From: Escallonia rubra
Lineage: Eukaryota > Streptophyta > Magnoliopsida > Escalloniales > Escalloniaceae
Assembly: GCA_033065855.1 (NCBI GenBank)
Contig: JAVXUO010001009.1
Span: 10,001-74,000, forward strand
Length of the DNA: 64,000 nucleotides
Direction: 5' to 3'
Below the pieces are notes generated by a model. The model worked only from the letters and a program-made list of their open reading frames with translations. It did no database searches and had not been told where the DNA came from. Below are positions 1 through 9,286 of the stretch, piece after piece; the first letter of the stretch is position 1; the number at the start of each line of letters is the position of its first letter. A program made the translations under genes and the position numbers.

Positions 1-400
1 AAGTGAGATTCCAACAATACTTCTCCTTTTACATGGTATCTAGAGCCTACAGTTAGTTCCTTTTTTTTCCTCCAAAATGGCTTCCTCATCCGCTGTCAAC
101 AATTCCACCGCCATCCCCAACCTCCATCACTTCACCACTATTAAACTTACCACCAGTAACTATCTTCTTTGGCAAACACAACTCATGCCTATTCTTCGTT
201 CAAACAATTTCCTCGGCCTCGTTGACGGCACTGAACCGTGTCTTCCCGCGGAAATTATCATTGATGGCTCCAATGTCAAGACCCCTAATCCAGCCTACAA
301 ACAATGGCTGGATCGTGATCAATACGTCCTCAGTTGGATCAACATTTCTCTCTCCGAAGCTGTCCTCCCTGTCGTTGTTGGCCATAACACTGCCATTACA
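1..400 (+). mobile_element. Copia-type LTR retrotransposon, 5' fragment
   Basis: The first 33 bases look like the end of a 5' LTR. They are followed at 34-47 by a primer-binding-site-like match to initiator Met tRNA (TGGTATCtAGAGCC, one base inserted relative to the usual plant Copia sequence). A gag reading frame starts about 30 bases later. No integrase, reverse transcriptase or second LTR follows, because recognisable Copia sequence ends near 400. This is therefore a truncated copy or a fragment carried inside a neighbouring MULE whose left end is outside the window. Confidence 0.7.
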
Positions 401-451
401 CGTGAGCTGCCTCTTGGCAGCATCACCATTTCACACACACTGCACCTCTAA
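77..451 (+). pseudogene. Copia gag (N-terminal part), truncated
   Basis: The 124-codon frame opens with a Ser/Ala-rich stretch and then has the typical plant Copia Gag N-terminus: a LTxxNYLLWQTQ block at about residues 25-33, then LVDGT, then a PNPAYKQWLDRDQYVLSWI block at about residues 70-89. In the family this region is the capsid-like part of Gag, which is normally followed by a zinc knuckle and then protease, integrase and RT. Here homology stops near residue 108 and the frame runs into unrelated sequence. The protein cannot be functional as Gag. Confidence 0.75.
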
Positions 452-720
452 CCCCCCACTGCCATAACTCTCTCTCTAGCCCGTAGCCCCTCAACCGAAT
501 ATAAACGGTTGCATCGTCACAGCCACCATGGCTGTGGCTTGAATCCACCCCTTCGTCCATAAACGTACCCACACAAAAATGCACTCTTCCCTTCGGTTTC
601 TGGCATGGACGAGAGAGAGAGAGAGAGTCAGAGAGTTAATTAGAGAAAGAGAAAAAAAAATGATGAGAGAGAGGAGAGAGAAAGGAAAAATGTCAGAACA
701 TTAAATGAGGAAAAGGAGAG
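400..720. other. GA-rich spacer, interior of a MULE right half
   Basis: No gene is visible. From about 605 to 735 the DNA is a long run of GA-rich repeats (GAGAGAGAGTCAGAGAG type). It resembles the interior of the non-autonomous MULE at about 38030-38160, which also has GAGAG/GTCAGAAAAAG repeats just inside its right terminus. Confidence 0.4.
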
Positions 721-734
721 AGAAAGAGGAAAAA

Positions 735-1043
735 GTCAGAAGATTAGTCCGCTACATAATGTAACGGACGGAAGCTAGAGGGTATTTTGTCAAAAAATCG
801 TCTGCTACATTATGTAGCGGACGTACTTAAAAAAATGTAAAAAAAAGATTTGGACCGTCCGCGATACAGTGTAGCGGACGGGGCAAAAGGGCAAAAAGCT
901 AAAAAAGTCCATCCGCGACATAGTGTTGCGGACAACTGACAATATTCAAAAAGGCGCGATCTGGACCATCCATCTTTCAGGATGGACGGCCAGATCGCGT
1001 TTACAAGATCTCCTATTTTGCTAGCGCTCTCAACGGATCAGCT
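735..1043. mobile_element. MULE right terminus (element extends left out of window)
   Basis: Read right to left, this stretch has the order of a family terminus. The outer end reads CAACGGATCAGCT, followed inward by a 40-base hairpin around a pair of GTCC/GGAC arms. Three or four GTCCGC...GCGGAC palindromes follow, at about 745-770, 808-830, 858-882 and 905-935, separated by gcaaaa-rich spacers. It ends directly at a (TA)n tract. The matching left terminus is not in the window, so the internal content, possibly including the Copia fragment, cannot be defined. Confidence 0.75.
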
Positions 1044-1067
1044 ATATATATATATATATATATATAT
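1044..1067. repeat. (TA)n microsatellite
   Basis: About 24 bases of alternating TA lie between the right end of the upstream MULE and the left end of the short MITE. It is one of several (TA)n tracts that flank members of this family. Confidence 0.95.
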
Positions 1068-1209
1068 GGAGCTGATCCGTTGCTAGCGCTAGCAGCGCTA
1101 GCACCATCCACTATATAATGTAGCGGACGGTGAATTATCGTCCGCTACATTATATAGCAGACGGCAAAACAGCACTAGCAATGTGTTAGCGCTAGCAATG
1201 GATCACGAC

Positions 1210-1211
<2 letters not shown>
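1068..1211. mobile_element. MITE-1, 144-bp MULE-related miniature element
   Basis: A short element sits precisely between two (TA)n tracts. It starts GGAGCTGATCCGTTGC, like the full MULEs, and ends CAATGGATCACGACCC. It has two GTCCGC-type palindromes in the middle and GCTAGCGCTAGC repeats near both ends. A near-identical copy lies at 16509-16644, also between (TA)n tracts, which confirms it as a discrete mobile unit. It has no coding capacity. Confidence 0.8.

Positions 1212-1255
<44 letters not shown>
1212..1255. repeat. (TA)n microsatellite
   Basis: About 44 bases of alternating TA separate MITE-1 from the left end of MULE-1. Confidence 0.95.
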
Positions 1256-1257
<2 letters not shown>

Positions 1258-1525
1258 AGCTGATCCGTTGAGAGTGTGGGCAAAATAGGAGAAGTTGCAA
1301 GCGCGATCTGACCGTCCATCCCGAAAGATGGACGGCCCAGATCGCGCCTTTTTCGAAAGCTGTCAGTCGTCCGCCATACAGTATGGCGGACGGGTTTTTT
1401 TACCAAATTGCCCCTCCGCGCCTGTCCGCTACACTGTATGGCGGAGGACATTAAAGTCCTGATGGGAGACAGCAAAAAGACGTCCGCGATACTGTGTAGC
1501 GGACGTCCCTAGGCTGACAGGCTGG
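1256..1525. repeat. MULE-1 left terminal inverted repeat
   Basis: This matches the reverse complement of 13336-13604 almost throughout. The outer unit (about 1300-1345) folds into a hairpin, GCGATCTGACCGTCCATC paired with GATGGACGGCCCAGATCGC. Inside it are palindromes at about 1368-1392 (GTCCGCCATAC... type), 1425-1447 and 1481-1504, spaced 55-60 bases apart. The two termini differ at scattered bases only. Confidence 0.85.
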
Positions 1526-1833
1526 CAACTGCCTGACACGAGACAGCAAAAAAGGTATCCGCTATACAGTGTATCGGACCTCGCCTAGGCTGACAGCTGT
1601 CAGGTCCTGTCAGGACCTGACTTTCAGGGACTTTATTTCTGCACGTGTCAGAGTGTCGGGAATAATTTCCGCTATACAGTATCGCGGACAGGCTTTTCCC
1701 GTATACCCCAAAGTTCCTGATTCTCAGCTCTTTCCGCAAAATTTTCTTCTCTTTCGGATCCACTTGCTTCCATTTTCGGCTCCCCTCAAGCTTCTCAAGT
1801 AAAACTTGCTTCAATCTTCTTCACTCAAGCAAG
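1526..1833 (+). promoter_or_regulatory. Subterminal region and leader of the MULE-1 transposase
   Basis: Two more palindromes (about 1558-1580 and 1667-1690) continue the terminal series, and ACCTGACAG-type short inverted repeats lie between them. From about 1700 the sequence becomes a CT-rich leader ending AGCAAG before a splice donor. MULE-2 has a matching leader at about 25800-25890, so the segment is conserved in the family. The transcription start itself cannot be placed. Confidence 0.5.
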
Positions 1834-2264
1834 GTAAGTTTCTGATCTCAAATATTTTCTGGGTGGATTAACTGATAAAGTATATATATATTTTTTTTGG
1901 GCAAAAAAATATAGATTTTTGATGATGTTCTAGAAATTAATTTGTTAACTTTAAAGAAGTTTATTGTAGTTAATTTTGATTTTTTTGAGGGGCGCTAACT
2001 TTGGCACATCTATCCTATTGCCTTTCGAATTTTTTGAGATACGTTTGTTGTATTTTGGCACGATGAATTTGTCTAACGCTTTTAGTAATTTTAATTTGTT
2101 ATGTTCAATAAATCTATAATTAGCAAAATGGGAGACTTTTGAGATTATGTATATGGTATATTTGCCATCTTAAATTTGTCTATTCGTCAAGATAATTTGA
2201 AGGTAATATTTTCAGTTGAAAATGTCATTTGATTGTTAAGTGTAGTCTATATTTCTACATATAG
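1834..2264 (+). other. Intron in the 5' untranslated leader of the transposase gene
   Basis: A strong donor (AAG|GTAAGTTT) and a T-rich acceptor (CTACATATAG|GGAGC) bracket 431 AT-rich bases just before the transposase ATG. The same donor and the same position relative to the ATG are seen in MULE-2 (donor near 25889). A leader intron is therefore an ancestral feature of this family. Confidence 0.6.
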
Positions 2265-2278
2265 GGAGCTGTTTCACA

Positions 2279-4575
2279 ATGTCTGATTTTGTGTCGAGCT
2301 CCAACACCCCCGTAGATGCTAGTGATCCGTATCTAGGACGAACCTTTCAAACATTGGAGGAAGCTGGAGAATGTTTCCGAGCGTATTCATTGAGGGTTGG
2401 ATTTGGCATTAGAATAAAGACTTCAAGAACGAGCAACATAACGAGAAAGATATGCTCTCGCTTATACGAGTGCCATAGGGGCAGAAACCCAGTGCAAAAT
2501 GAGACACGCGTAGGCAACGATGACAGTGATGACGAAATAGGATACTCGCGCAGAAGATGGGACTTCTTTGCGCGAATAAATTGCCAGGTCAAGATGTTCG
2601 TAAGCTATAAAGCCAAGCAAGATCATTGGCTTATTACCAGCCTGGAACTGACACACAATCACCCGTTAGTAACCCCTTCTAAGGTGAGTCAGATGCATCA
2701 ACACAAGAAGATGGAAAAGGTCACGAGGAACCTCATTCACACAATGAGCGATGCACGGCTAGGACCTACCGACATGATTAATGTTCTTGCTGAACAGGCC
2801 GGGGGAATTCAAAATTTAAACTTTAACACGACAGACGTTCGTAACGCGGTCCGAACCCATAGACGAGCCGCGTATGACCTCAATGATGCTCAAGCCACAA
2901 TGAGCCTATTGAAGCGGATGCAGATAGAGGACCCGCAGTTTACCTTCGATTATAAACTTGACGACGAGCATCGTGTTAGCACAATTTTTTGGGTCGCGGT
3001 CGTTCGAGGCTTGCTTATAAGCATTTTGGGGATGTCGTGACTTTCGACACCACATACCGTACCAACAAGTACTCGATGCCGTTTGCCCCTTTCACAGGGG
3101 TCAATCATCATTATCACTCCATCCTGTTCGGGTTCGCCTTGTTAAGGGACGAGAGCGAGAGTTCTTTTGAATGGTTGTTTAGTGTGTGGCTGGAAGCCAT
3201 GAACTTCAAAGCACCCAACGTTATCATCACCGATCAAGATTTGGCAATGAAGAAGGCTATTGCCACCGTCTTCCCAGATACTCGACACAACTTGTGCACT
3301 TGGCACATAAGCAACAAATACCCCGAACGTTTGCATCACGTGTGTGCAAAGTTTCCAGACTTTAAACAGGATTTTGACACGTGCGTTAGCAAGTCGTTAA
3401 CGATTGAGAAATTTGAGGAGAGGTGGGAAAAGCTTGTTGAGGATTACTCATTGCAAGACAACGGGTGGCTCCAGCACTTGTACGAGCTCAAAGAGCAATG
3501 GATTGGCGTTTACACGAGGAGGCATTTTTCTGTGGGCATGAAAACGACGGGCATGAGTGAATCTATGAATGCCACGTTCGATAGTTACGTGGGTACAGCT
3601 ACCAATTTAAAGAGTTTCGTCACATCCGCACAAAAAGAGGTTGCGTCGTTGTTCGTGAAAGAAAGGTCTGCAGACTTTGCAACCACGTACAAACAGAGGA
3701 GAAGGTTGCTTGAGACCCCGCTGGAGCTGAACGGTGCCAAAGTCTATACGAAGGAGATCTTCTTGCTATACCAAGTAGAGCTGCAGAAATCGGGACGGTA
3801 CTGTATAAACAAGGTGGCAGAAAAGTCTACGCGTGAGTACAAGGTTTATTCGCTCGTGAATGACCTCGTTCCTGAAAAGCTGCGCAGAATGTATACGGTG
3901 AGCCACGACACATTGACGGACTCGGTGACATGTGTTTGCAAGAAGTTTGAGTTCCATGGCATCCTGTGTAGACACATTCTGCGCTTTTTCACCCAGAAGA
4001 ATATCAGGACAATCCCCGATAAATACGTCTTGCCACGGTGGACGAAAGGTGCTAACAGGTTGCACAGTACCATTGCCTTTCCGGAGCACCTGTATACTGA
4101 CTTTGAAGAATTGGAGACGTTGCGGTATAATCATCTGGTGTCGAGTTTCACCCGTTTGTCCGTAAAGGCTGCTACTTCAATGGTCGGTTATAAACATCTC
4201 CTCGAGGTAGCTCAGCAGCAAGAGCCCATCGTCGACCAGTTGGAAGCAGCTTCAGTCACCAATGCGATTGACACCGAGCCTACGACAGGGGTATCAGAAG
4301 ATGACGAGCCAGGGGAGGACGACGACAATGATATCCGGCCGTTGGATCCAATTATATCGCAAATGAAAGGCCGCAAGAGATCTACGTGGATGAAAAGCTC
4401 TATTGAAACGGTAACTCAACCTAAAAAGCTGCGAAGGTGTGCATTGTGCAACAAAATGACCGACCACGACAAGCAAAACCATTATAAGGCACTGGGGATA
4501 ACTTCGGGGGGTTTGCAAGACGGAGAAGAAGGTGACGCCGAAGATGAGGACGAACAAGCTGCAGTGGACCTTTAA
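2279..4575 (+). pseudogene. FAR1/MuDR-type MULE transposase, one frameshift
   Basis: Two overlapping frames (2279-3040 and 2989-4575) make one transposase of about 765 residues, split by a 1-base deletion near 2995. MULE-2 keeps the original frame at this point, with Trp-Val-Asp at the site. The N-terminal part has a FAR1/WRKY-GCM1-like zinc-binding region (CQVKMFVSY ... LTHNHPL, about residues 100-130). The second part starts with the MULE DDE domain (TFDTTYRTN, the first Asp), has TDQDLAMKKA (the second Asp) and CTWHI, and ends with a SWIM zinc finger (CVCKKFEFHGILCRHI). The C-terminus is acidic with a CALCNKMTDH motif. Family members cut and paste the element by binding its termini. A leader intron precedes the ATG. 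Without repair or frameshifting only half-proteins would be made. Confidence 0.9.
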
Positions 4576-4717
4576 TTTTTTGTATAAGTTTGACATTTGT
4601 AATAATTTTCGGAGGGATAATTTTTCGACCGAATACTGGAATTTTTAAAAATTGGACCTATGAGAGGCCATCGAATCAAATCTAAAGTCTTTATTTATTT
4701 ATTTTTTTGTAAGCCCC

Positions 4718-5179
4718 ATCCGCTATACAATGTAGCGGACGTCACGCAAACTTTTGGTCTTCTTTTATGTCCGCTATACAATATAGCGGACGTCATCGAC
4801 GAAAAATTTTTGGTCTTCTTTTATGTCCGCTATACAATGTAGCGGACGTCATCGACGAAAAAATTTTGGTCTTCTTTTATGTCCGCTATACAATGTAGCG
4901 GACGTCATCGACGAAAAAATTTTGGTATTCTTTTATGTCCGCTATACAATGTAGCGGACGCCATCGCAGAACTTTTGGTTTTCTTTTATGTCCATTATAC
5001 AATATAGCGTACGTCATCGAAAAAAAAAATTTGGTTTCTTTTATGTCCGCTATACAATGTAGCGGACGTCATCGCAGTAAAACTTTTGGTTTTCTTTTAT
5101 GTCCGCTATACAATATAGCGGACGTCATCGAAGAAAAACTTTTGGTATTCTTTTATGTCCGCTATACAATGTAGCGGAT
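4718..5179. repeat. Palindrome array A, nine palindromes at about 56-bp period
   Basis: Nine inverted repeats of type GTCCGCTATAC...GTAGCGGAC begin near 4718, 4769, 4825, 4881, 4937, 4990, 5045, 5101 and 5157. Spacings after the first are 56, 56, 56, 53, 55, 56 and 56. The spacer is a conserved GTCATCGACGAAAAA...TTTTGGTCTTCTTTTAT segment. The array lies directly downstream of the transposase stop and upstream of the B3 gene. The centre alternates AATGTAG/AATATAG and one unit (4990) has lost arm symmetry. The reading frames that run through it are translations of the repeat and are not genes. Confidence 0.95.
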
Positions 5180-5356
5180 AACTCTATCCTATTATATATA
5201 TTAATCATATCGGGCAATCAGCTGTTATCAGTCCGCTGAGGGCACTCTCTCTGTCTCGAACATCTAGCCCAGGCCACTACTCCATCTTCGACGACCCACA
5301 TCTTCGGTGACCCACAACTCCGGTGATAAACCGTCCTCCCCTCAACACCGACCTCG
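5180..5356 (+). promoter_or_regulatory. Probable promoter/leader of the B3-domain gene
   Basis: A short AT-rich stretch (TATATATTAATC, 5194-5205) just after array A is followed about 30 bases later by a C-rich leader (ATCTAGCCCAGGCCACTAC to CCTCAACACCG) that ends at the B3 ATG. The base composition of the leader differs from the array and looks like a captured plant 5' UTR. No individual element can be proven. Confidence 0.3.
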
Positions 5357-5828
5357 ATGGCTTCTGGATCGGAGACCACCTACGATTTTATTGGCAACTT
5401 GCACCTGGCAGGCAAACACTTTTTCAAAGTCATGATGCCGGAGTTTGAGAATGAACTTGTAGGCCATCCATCCCTCTTTCTATGTATTTTCGTGTGTTAA
5501 AAGTTTGATCTTTTGGTTTAAAACTAACCTATTTTTTGTATTGTGTTTGTTAGGACATACCGGAAGCCTTGACCAATCAATTTACAACAATTCATGACAG
5601 TGCAAGATTATATAGCCGCAAGGGGGCATGGCAGGTTGAAATCAAGCTGAAGCCCGGCCGACCCCAAAAAAGCAATTCGCAGTGGGTTGGAACGTCTTCA
5701 TGCGCCAGCTTGGCCTCGAACTCGGGGACTTTGTAGTGTTTGAACACCTTGGGTGGTGGGATTTTCAAGTTGTAATCTTTGATCGGAGCACTTGTGAAAA
5801 AAATTATTTCCCCCAATGTGAACCCTAA
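5357..5828 (+). pseudogene. Small B3 DNA-binding-domain (REM-like) gene carried by MULE-1
   Basis: Exon 1 (5357-5458, 34 codons from ATG) encodes a B3 start: HLAGKHFFKVMMPEFENEL. A 95-base intron (5459-5553, GT...TAG) follows. Exon 2 continues with DIPEALTNQF and WQVEIKLKPGRPQ, then after a frame break GWNVFMRQLGLELGDFVVFE and FQVVIFDRSTCEK, ending at TAA 5826-5828. These are the hallmark blocks of plant B3 domains (FFKV..., IP..., W.V.., GW..F....L..GD..VFE). The break fits loss of one A in the A-run at 5666-5671. Predicted length is about 125 residues, hence a single B3 domain and little else. B3 proteins bind DNA sequence-specifically in the nucleus. Origin as a captured host fragment or as a long-term element gene is open. 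Confidence 0.7.
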
Positions 5829-6189
5829 TTTATTATTAATAAATTAATTTATGTTCTTGTTCATTGTGTTTCAAAATTTTTCCTCGCTTAATTGTGCTTA
5901 ATTGTGTCGTTTGAGATTCCCTCGATATATTGAGATCGTTGATTGTGAATAGTACGTTAATTATGTCGTTTGAGATTCCCTCGATATATTGAGAACGTTG
6001 ATTGTGAATCGTACGTTACTCATTGTTTATCGATATTGAGATTGTTGATTCTGATGCCAAAACAAGTCTTCGGGGCGCCAATTTATTAAAACAGCATTAT
6101 GCTACAATGCGACTAAACCAAGCCTTTGGGCCCCAATTTATTAAAACTGCATTACGCTACACCAACTAGCTCTACTACATAGTGGACAT
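5829..6189. other. AT-rich spacer with a 60-bp tandem duplication
   Basis: No gene is seen. A unit of about 60 bases containing TCGTTTGAGATTCCCTCGAT and TTGATTGTGAATAGTACGTTA is repeated at about 5905-5960 and 5961-6022. A smaller pair with GGCCCCAATTTATTAAAAC lies at 6080-6160. Confidence 0.5.
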
Positions 6190-6553
6190 AAGGCCTCCGC
6201 TTAGGCCGGGGTTCGGGAAGGTCGGATCTAAGTGTCTGGTTCGTTCCAACCATTTTCTGGTCCAAGTTGCTGACAATGATCTGCTGCACCACTATGACGT
6301 AAGATCCTCAGCTGTGCACCTTTCTGCTTGGTCATGTATTCTGCGGTGCTGTCCGCTATACTATATAGCGGACATAGATAGGAGAAAAAAAAAACTAAGT
6401 GTTGGGGACTTTCCCTCTGCGGGGCTGTCCGCTATACTATATAGAGGACCTAGGAGAGAAAAATGGTTGTCTGTAACTTGGACCAGAAAATGCTTGGCAC
6501 GGACCACACACTTAGTTCCGACCTTCCCGAACCCCGGCCTAAGCAGAGGCCTT
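6190..6553. repeat. Inverted repeat with 75-bp arms and palindromic loop
   Basis: The left arm (6190-6267, AGGCCTCCGCTTAGGCCGGG then CGGGAAGGTCGGA ... TGGTCCAAGT) is the reverse complement, with a few gaps, of 6476-6553 (ACTTGGACCAGAAAATGC ... CCGGCCTAAGCAGAGGCCTT). The 208-base loop carries two further GTCCGCTATAC/TATAGCGGAC palindromes (near 6350-6372 and 6427-6449) in a short direct repeat. If transcribed it would form a long hairpin. It could also be the footprint of a small inserted element. Confidence 0.8.
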
Positions 6554-6576
6554 ATAGCCTTAGAAGAACTCGATCT

Positions 6577-7007
6577 TCAGTCATCTTCATCTGAAACTGG
6601 AGCATCGGAAACATTTCCTTCTTCGAAGCTCATGTTCCAGTATACTTGTGCTTCATTGTTGTTGCCATCTTCATGTGCATCACGTGCCATACGACGTAAG
6701 TTATGCCTACTTTGACGAACTCTCATTCTATTATTTTCCTCACGTATTCGATGCAGTGCCCTTTCAAGCTCCATGTGCGTAATTCGAGGCATGTTGATTG
6801 CGTTTTGTCGAGGTATGGGTATATTCATGCGCCGTGAATCAGCTACTAAGACCTCATATTCATTCATCCGATAAGACCATTCTGCACGTAATGTATTACA
6901 TAGCTTGATGAGTAACGCAAACTTGGACGCAAAGAATAGTGAAATTCATCTTCGCCCGCCCAGTAACGACCCATTGCTTCAAAAATATCTCGTGGAGTAT
7001 ATGACAT
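6577..7007 (-). pseudogene. Small basic helical protein gene, copy 1 (unknown family)
   Basis: From an ATG at 7007 the frame reads MSYTPRDIFEAMGRYW and DEFHYS, then shifts frame near 6930, and continues as LRAEWSYRMNEYE and finally ELERALHRIREENNRMRVRQ with an acidic tail. The last part is an open frame of 96 codons ending at 6577. The protein is rich in Arg and Glu and probably a single long helix. It is clearly homologous to the plus-strand gene at 7391-7825: both have (R/A)EW(A/S)YR and IR.ENNRM with matching spacing. I do not recognise the family and assign no function. Confidence 0.5.
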
Positions 7008-7390
7008 TCCCAGAGTTGTTATGAAATTGGGAGTATATCACTCTATGCCCTTTGCCCTACGTGCAATGCATGTACTTATATATACTTTGAAACGGGACCA
7101 CTTTATGAGATGCTACAGGATCAACTTTATGAGATGTGACAAGCCTCTGCAATAGACTAGAGACTTGTCTATTGCAGAAGAGACTTGTCTTGTCACCAAA
7201 GACTTGTCAACTTTATGACACGGGCATGCTATTGTCTCCAGCTATTGTCATCTTCAATGTCCATAGACTTGTCTTGTCACCAGAGATGGGCAGGCTATTG
7301 TGTAGCTATCATGCCCATTATTGTGTATGTGTGTGTGGGCTTATTTATATATGTTAGCCATGCTCATCGCTTTAGAACCGCCTAAGTTAA
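7008..7390. other. Spacer between the two small genes, imperfect repeats
   Basis: This divergent intergenic stretch separates the two small genes. It contains several copies of AGACTTGTCTTGTCACCA and GGCATGCTATTGT at irregular spacing (7150-7320) and a short (TG)n run near 7325. It is the only place where promoters for both genes could lie, but no clear TATA element could be chosen. Confidence 0.4.
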
Positions 7391-7825
7391 ATGGCAGGAG
7401 TTCCTGGGAGTTCTAGTCTGCGGGGACGTGAGACTGTGTGGTTGTTGTGTGAAAGGAACGACGAATACAAAGAAGTGTAGTACACGGATCCCAGAGAGTA
7501 TTATTGCGGTTTACGTAGAGAATGGGCATATCGAGTTAAGGAATCAGAAGCGCTACACCAAGATCTCACCACGCTAAGAGCACATGTGCCGCAACGTCGT
7601 TCACTTACTATGTCACGGCGTAATGTAAAGCAGTGTAAGAAAGCTGTGCGCCAAATTCGTATGGAGAATAACCGGATGTTGCTGCGTAGAAAACGATTTT
7701 ATATGCTTCAACTTGCAGAAGAAATGGCCGAGGTTAGTGGGAGGCAGCTCAAATCAAACGAGAGAAACAATATTTTAACCAATGATCAGTACTTATCTGA
7801 TGAGTATATGTCAAATGAAGAGTGA
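7391..7825 (+). pseudogene. Small basic helical protein gene, copy 2 (unknown family)
   Basis: The frame opens at ATG 7391 (MAGVPGSSSLRGRETVW), meets one in-frame TAG at 7478-7480, then runs without interruption to TGA at 7823-7825. It passes LRREWAYRVKESEALHQDL and KAVRQIRMENNRMLLRRKR and ends in an acidic YLSDEYMSNEE tail. The total is about 144 codons, and the open part from 7586 alone is 79. It is homologous to the oppositely oriented gene at 6577-7007 over most of its length, so the pair arose by an inverted duplication or by separate captures. The conserved region is predicted helical and may dimerise. The function is unknown. Confidence 0.5.
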
Positions 7826-7986
7826 TATATATATGTATATATATCTCTTCCTACTGCATGTTAGGATTTCATTCCAACCGGCACTTATCCACATGTCATT
7901 CTAATTAGCGAATCCCGTCTTTTGAAGCATGAAAATGTTGGGAATTTATGTTTCTAACTACATCTGTCATACTATAATGGGGTAAC

Positions 7987-8306
7987 TAGCATGCCTAAGG
8001 TGCAATGAGCAAAAAAAAAGTGACATAAAAAATTCCAACAATTTTCGCAAGTTATGAATTTGGCGCTAAAGTGTGCGCGAATAGGCCCTTCATAGGAAAA
8101 CCAAAAAAATAATTTGTCTCGTTTTTCGCCGAAATTCATAGAAATGGGCTATATAGCGTGCCTAAGGTGCAATGAGCAAAAAAATTACAACATTTTTCGC
8201 AAGCTATGAATTTGGCACTAAAGTGTGCGAATAGGCCCTTCATAGGAAAACCAAAAAAATAATTTGTTTCATTTTTTGCCGAAATTCATAGAAATGGGCT
8301 ATATAG
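7987..8306. repeat. 167-bp tandem duplication
   Basis: A unit starting TAGCATGCCTAAGGTGCAAT at 7987 repeats at 8154. Each copy contains TTCGCAAGTTATGAATTTGGC, AATAGGCCCTTCATAGGAAA and CATAGAAATGGGCTATATAG. The second copy runs straight into palindrome array B. No coding potential is seen. Confidence 0.85.
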
Positions 8307-9286
8307 CAGAAGGAAGACTCCCCAACACTTAGTTTTTTTTCGCCCTATCTACGTCCGCTATATAGTACAGCGGACAGCCAAGCAGAAGGAAGACTCCCGA
8401 ACACTTGGTTTTTTTCGGCCCTATCTACGTCCACTGTACTATATAGCGGACAGCCAAACAGAAAGAAGACTCCTAACACTTAGTTTTTTTTTCGCCCAAT
8501 CTACGTCCGCTGTATAGCATAGCGGACAGCCAAGTAGAAGGAAGACTCCCCAACACTTAGTTTTTTTTTCTCGCCCTATCTACGTCCGCTATATAGTATA
8601 GCGGACAGCCAAGCAGAAGGAAGACTCCCCAACACTTAGTTTTTTTCGGCCCTATCTACGTCTGCTGTACTATATAGCGGACAACCAAGCAGAAAGAAGA
8701 CTCCCCAACACTTAGTTTTTTTTCGGCCCTATCTAGGTTCGTTGTATTATATAGCGGACAGCCAAGCAGAAGGAAGACTCCCCAACATTTCTCGTTTTTA
8801 TCTACGTCCGCTGTACTATATAGCGGACAACCAAGCAGAAAGAAGACTCCCCAACACTTAGTTTTTTTTCCGCCCTATCTACGTCTGCTATATAGTACAG
8901 CGGACAGCCAAGCAGAAGGAAGACTCCCCAACACTTAGTTTTTTTTTCGGCCCTATCTACGTCCGCTGTACTATATAGCGGACAGCCAAGCAGAAAGAAG
9001 ACTCCCCAACACTTAGTTTTTTTTTTCGCCCTATCTACGTCCGCTATATAGTATAGCGGACAGCCAAGCAGAAGGAAGACTCCCCAACACTTAGTTTTTT
9101 TTTCGGCCCTATCTACGTCCACTGTACTATATAGCGGACAGCCAAGCAGAAGGAAGACTCCCCAACACTTCTCGTTTTTATCTACGTCTGTTGTACTATA
9201 TAGCGGACAGCCAAGCAGAAGGAAGACTCCCCAACACTTAGTTTTTTTTTCGGCCCTATCTACATCCACTGTACTATATAGCGGAC
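8283..9286. repeat. Palindrome array B, thirteen units at 68-79-bp period
   Basis: Thirteen palindromes start near 8353, 8429, 8505, 8584, 8660, 8738, 8806, 8883, 8961, 9039, 9117, 9186 and 9264. Two units (before 8806 and 9186) are about 10 bases shorter. The spacer is conserved: AGCCAAGCAGAAGGAAGACT, CCCCAACACTTAG, a T-run and CCCTATCTAC. Two palindrome forms occur, GTCCGCTATATAGTA...GCGGAC and GTCCGCTGTACTATATAG...GAC, which are reverse complements of one another inside the same flanks. The 188-codon minus-strand frame across the array is a translation of the repeat and not a gene. Confidence 0.95.

Noticed and set aside
1203..1475. Open frames with Ile-Tyr repeats (also 13384-13653 and 36693-37004)
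   Set aside because: They are translations of MULE termini running into (TA)n microsatellites.
2989..4575. A separate second gene starting at ATG 2989
   Set aside because: The ATG precedes the DDE domain only by chance; MULE-2 shows the two frames are one protein split by a single-base deletion.
4718..9286. Arrays of short palindromic repeats with regular spacing that resemble a CRISPR array at first sight
   Set aside because: The genome is a plant nuclear genome, the spacers are conserved rather than unique, and no cas gene is present. They are tandem repeats of a transposon.
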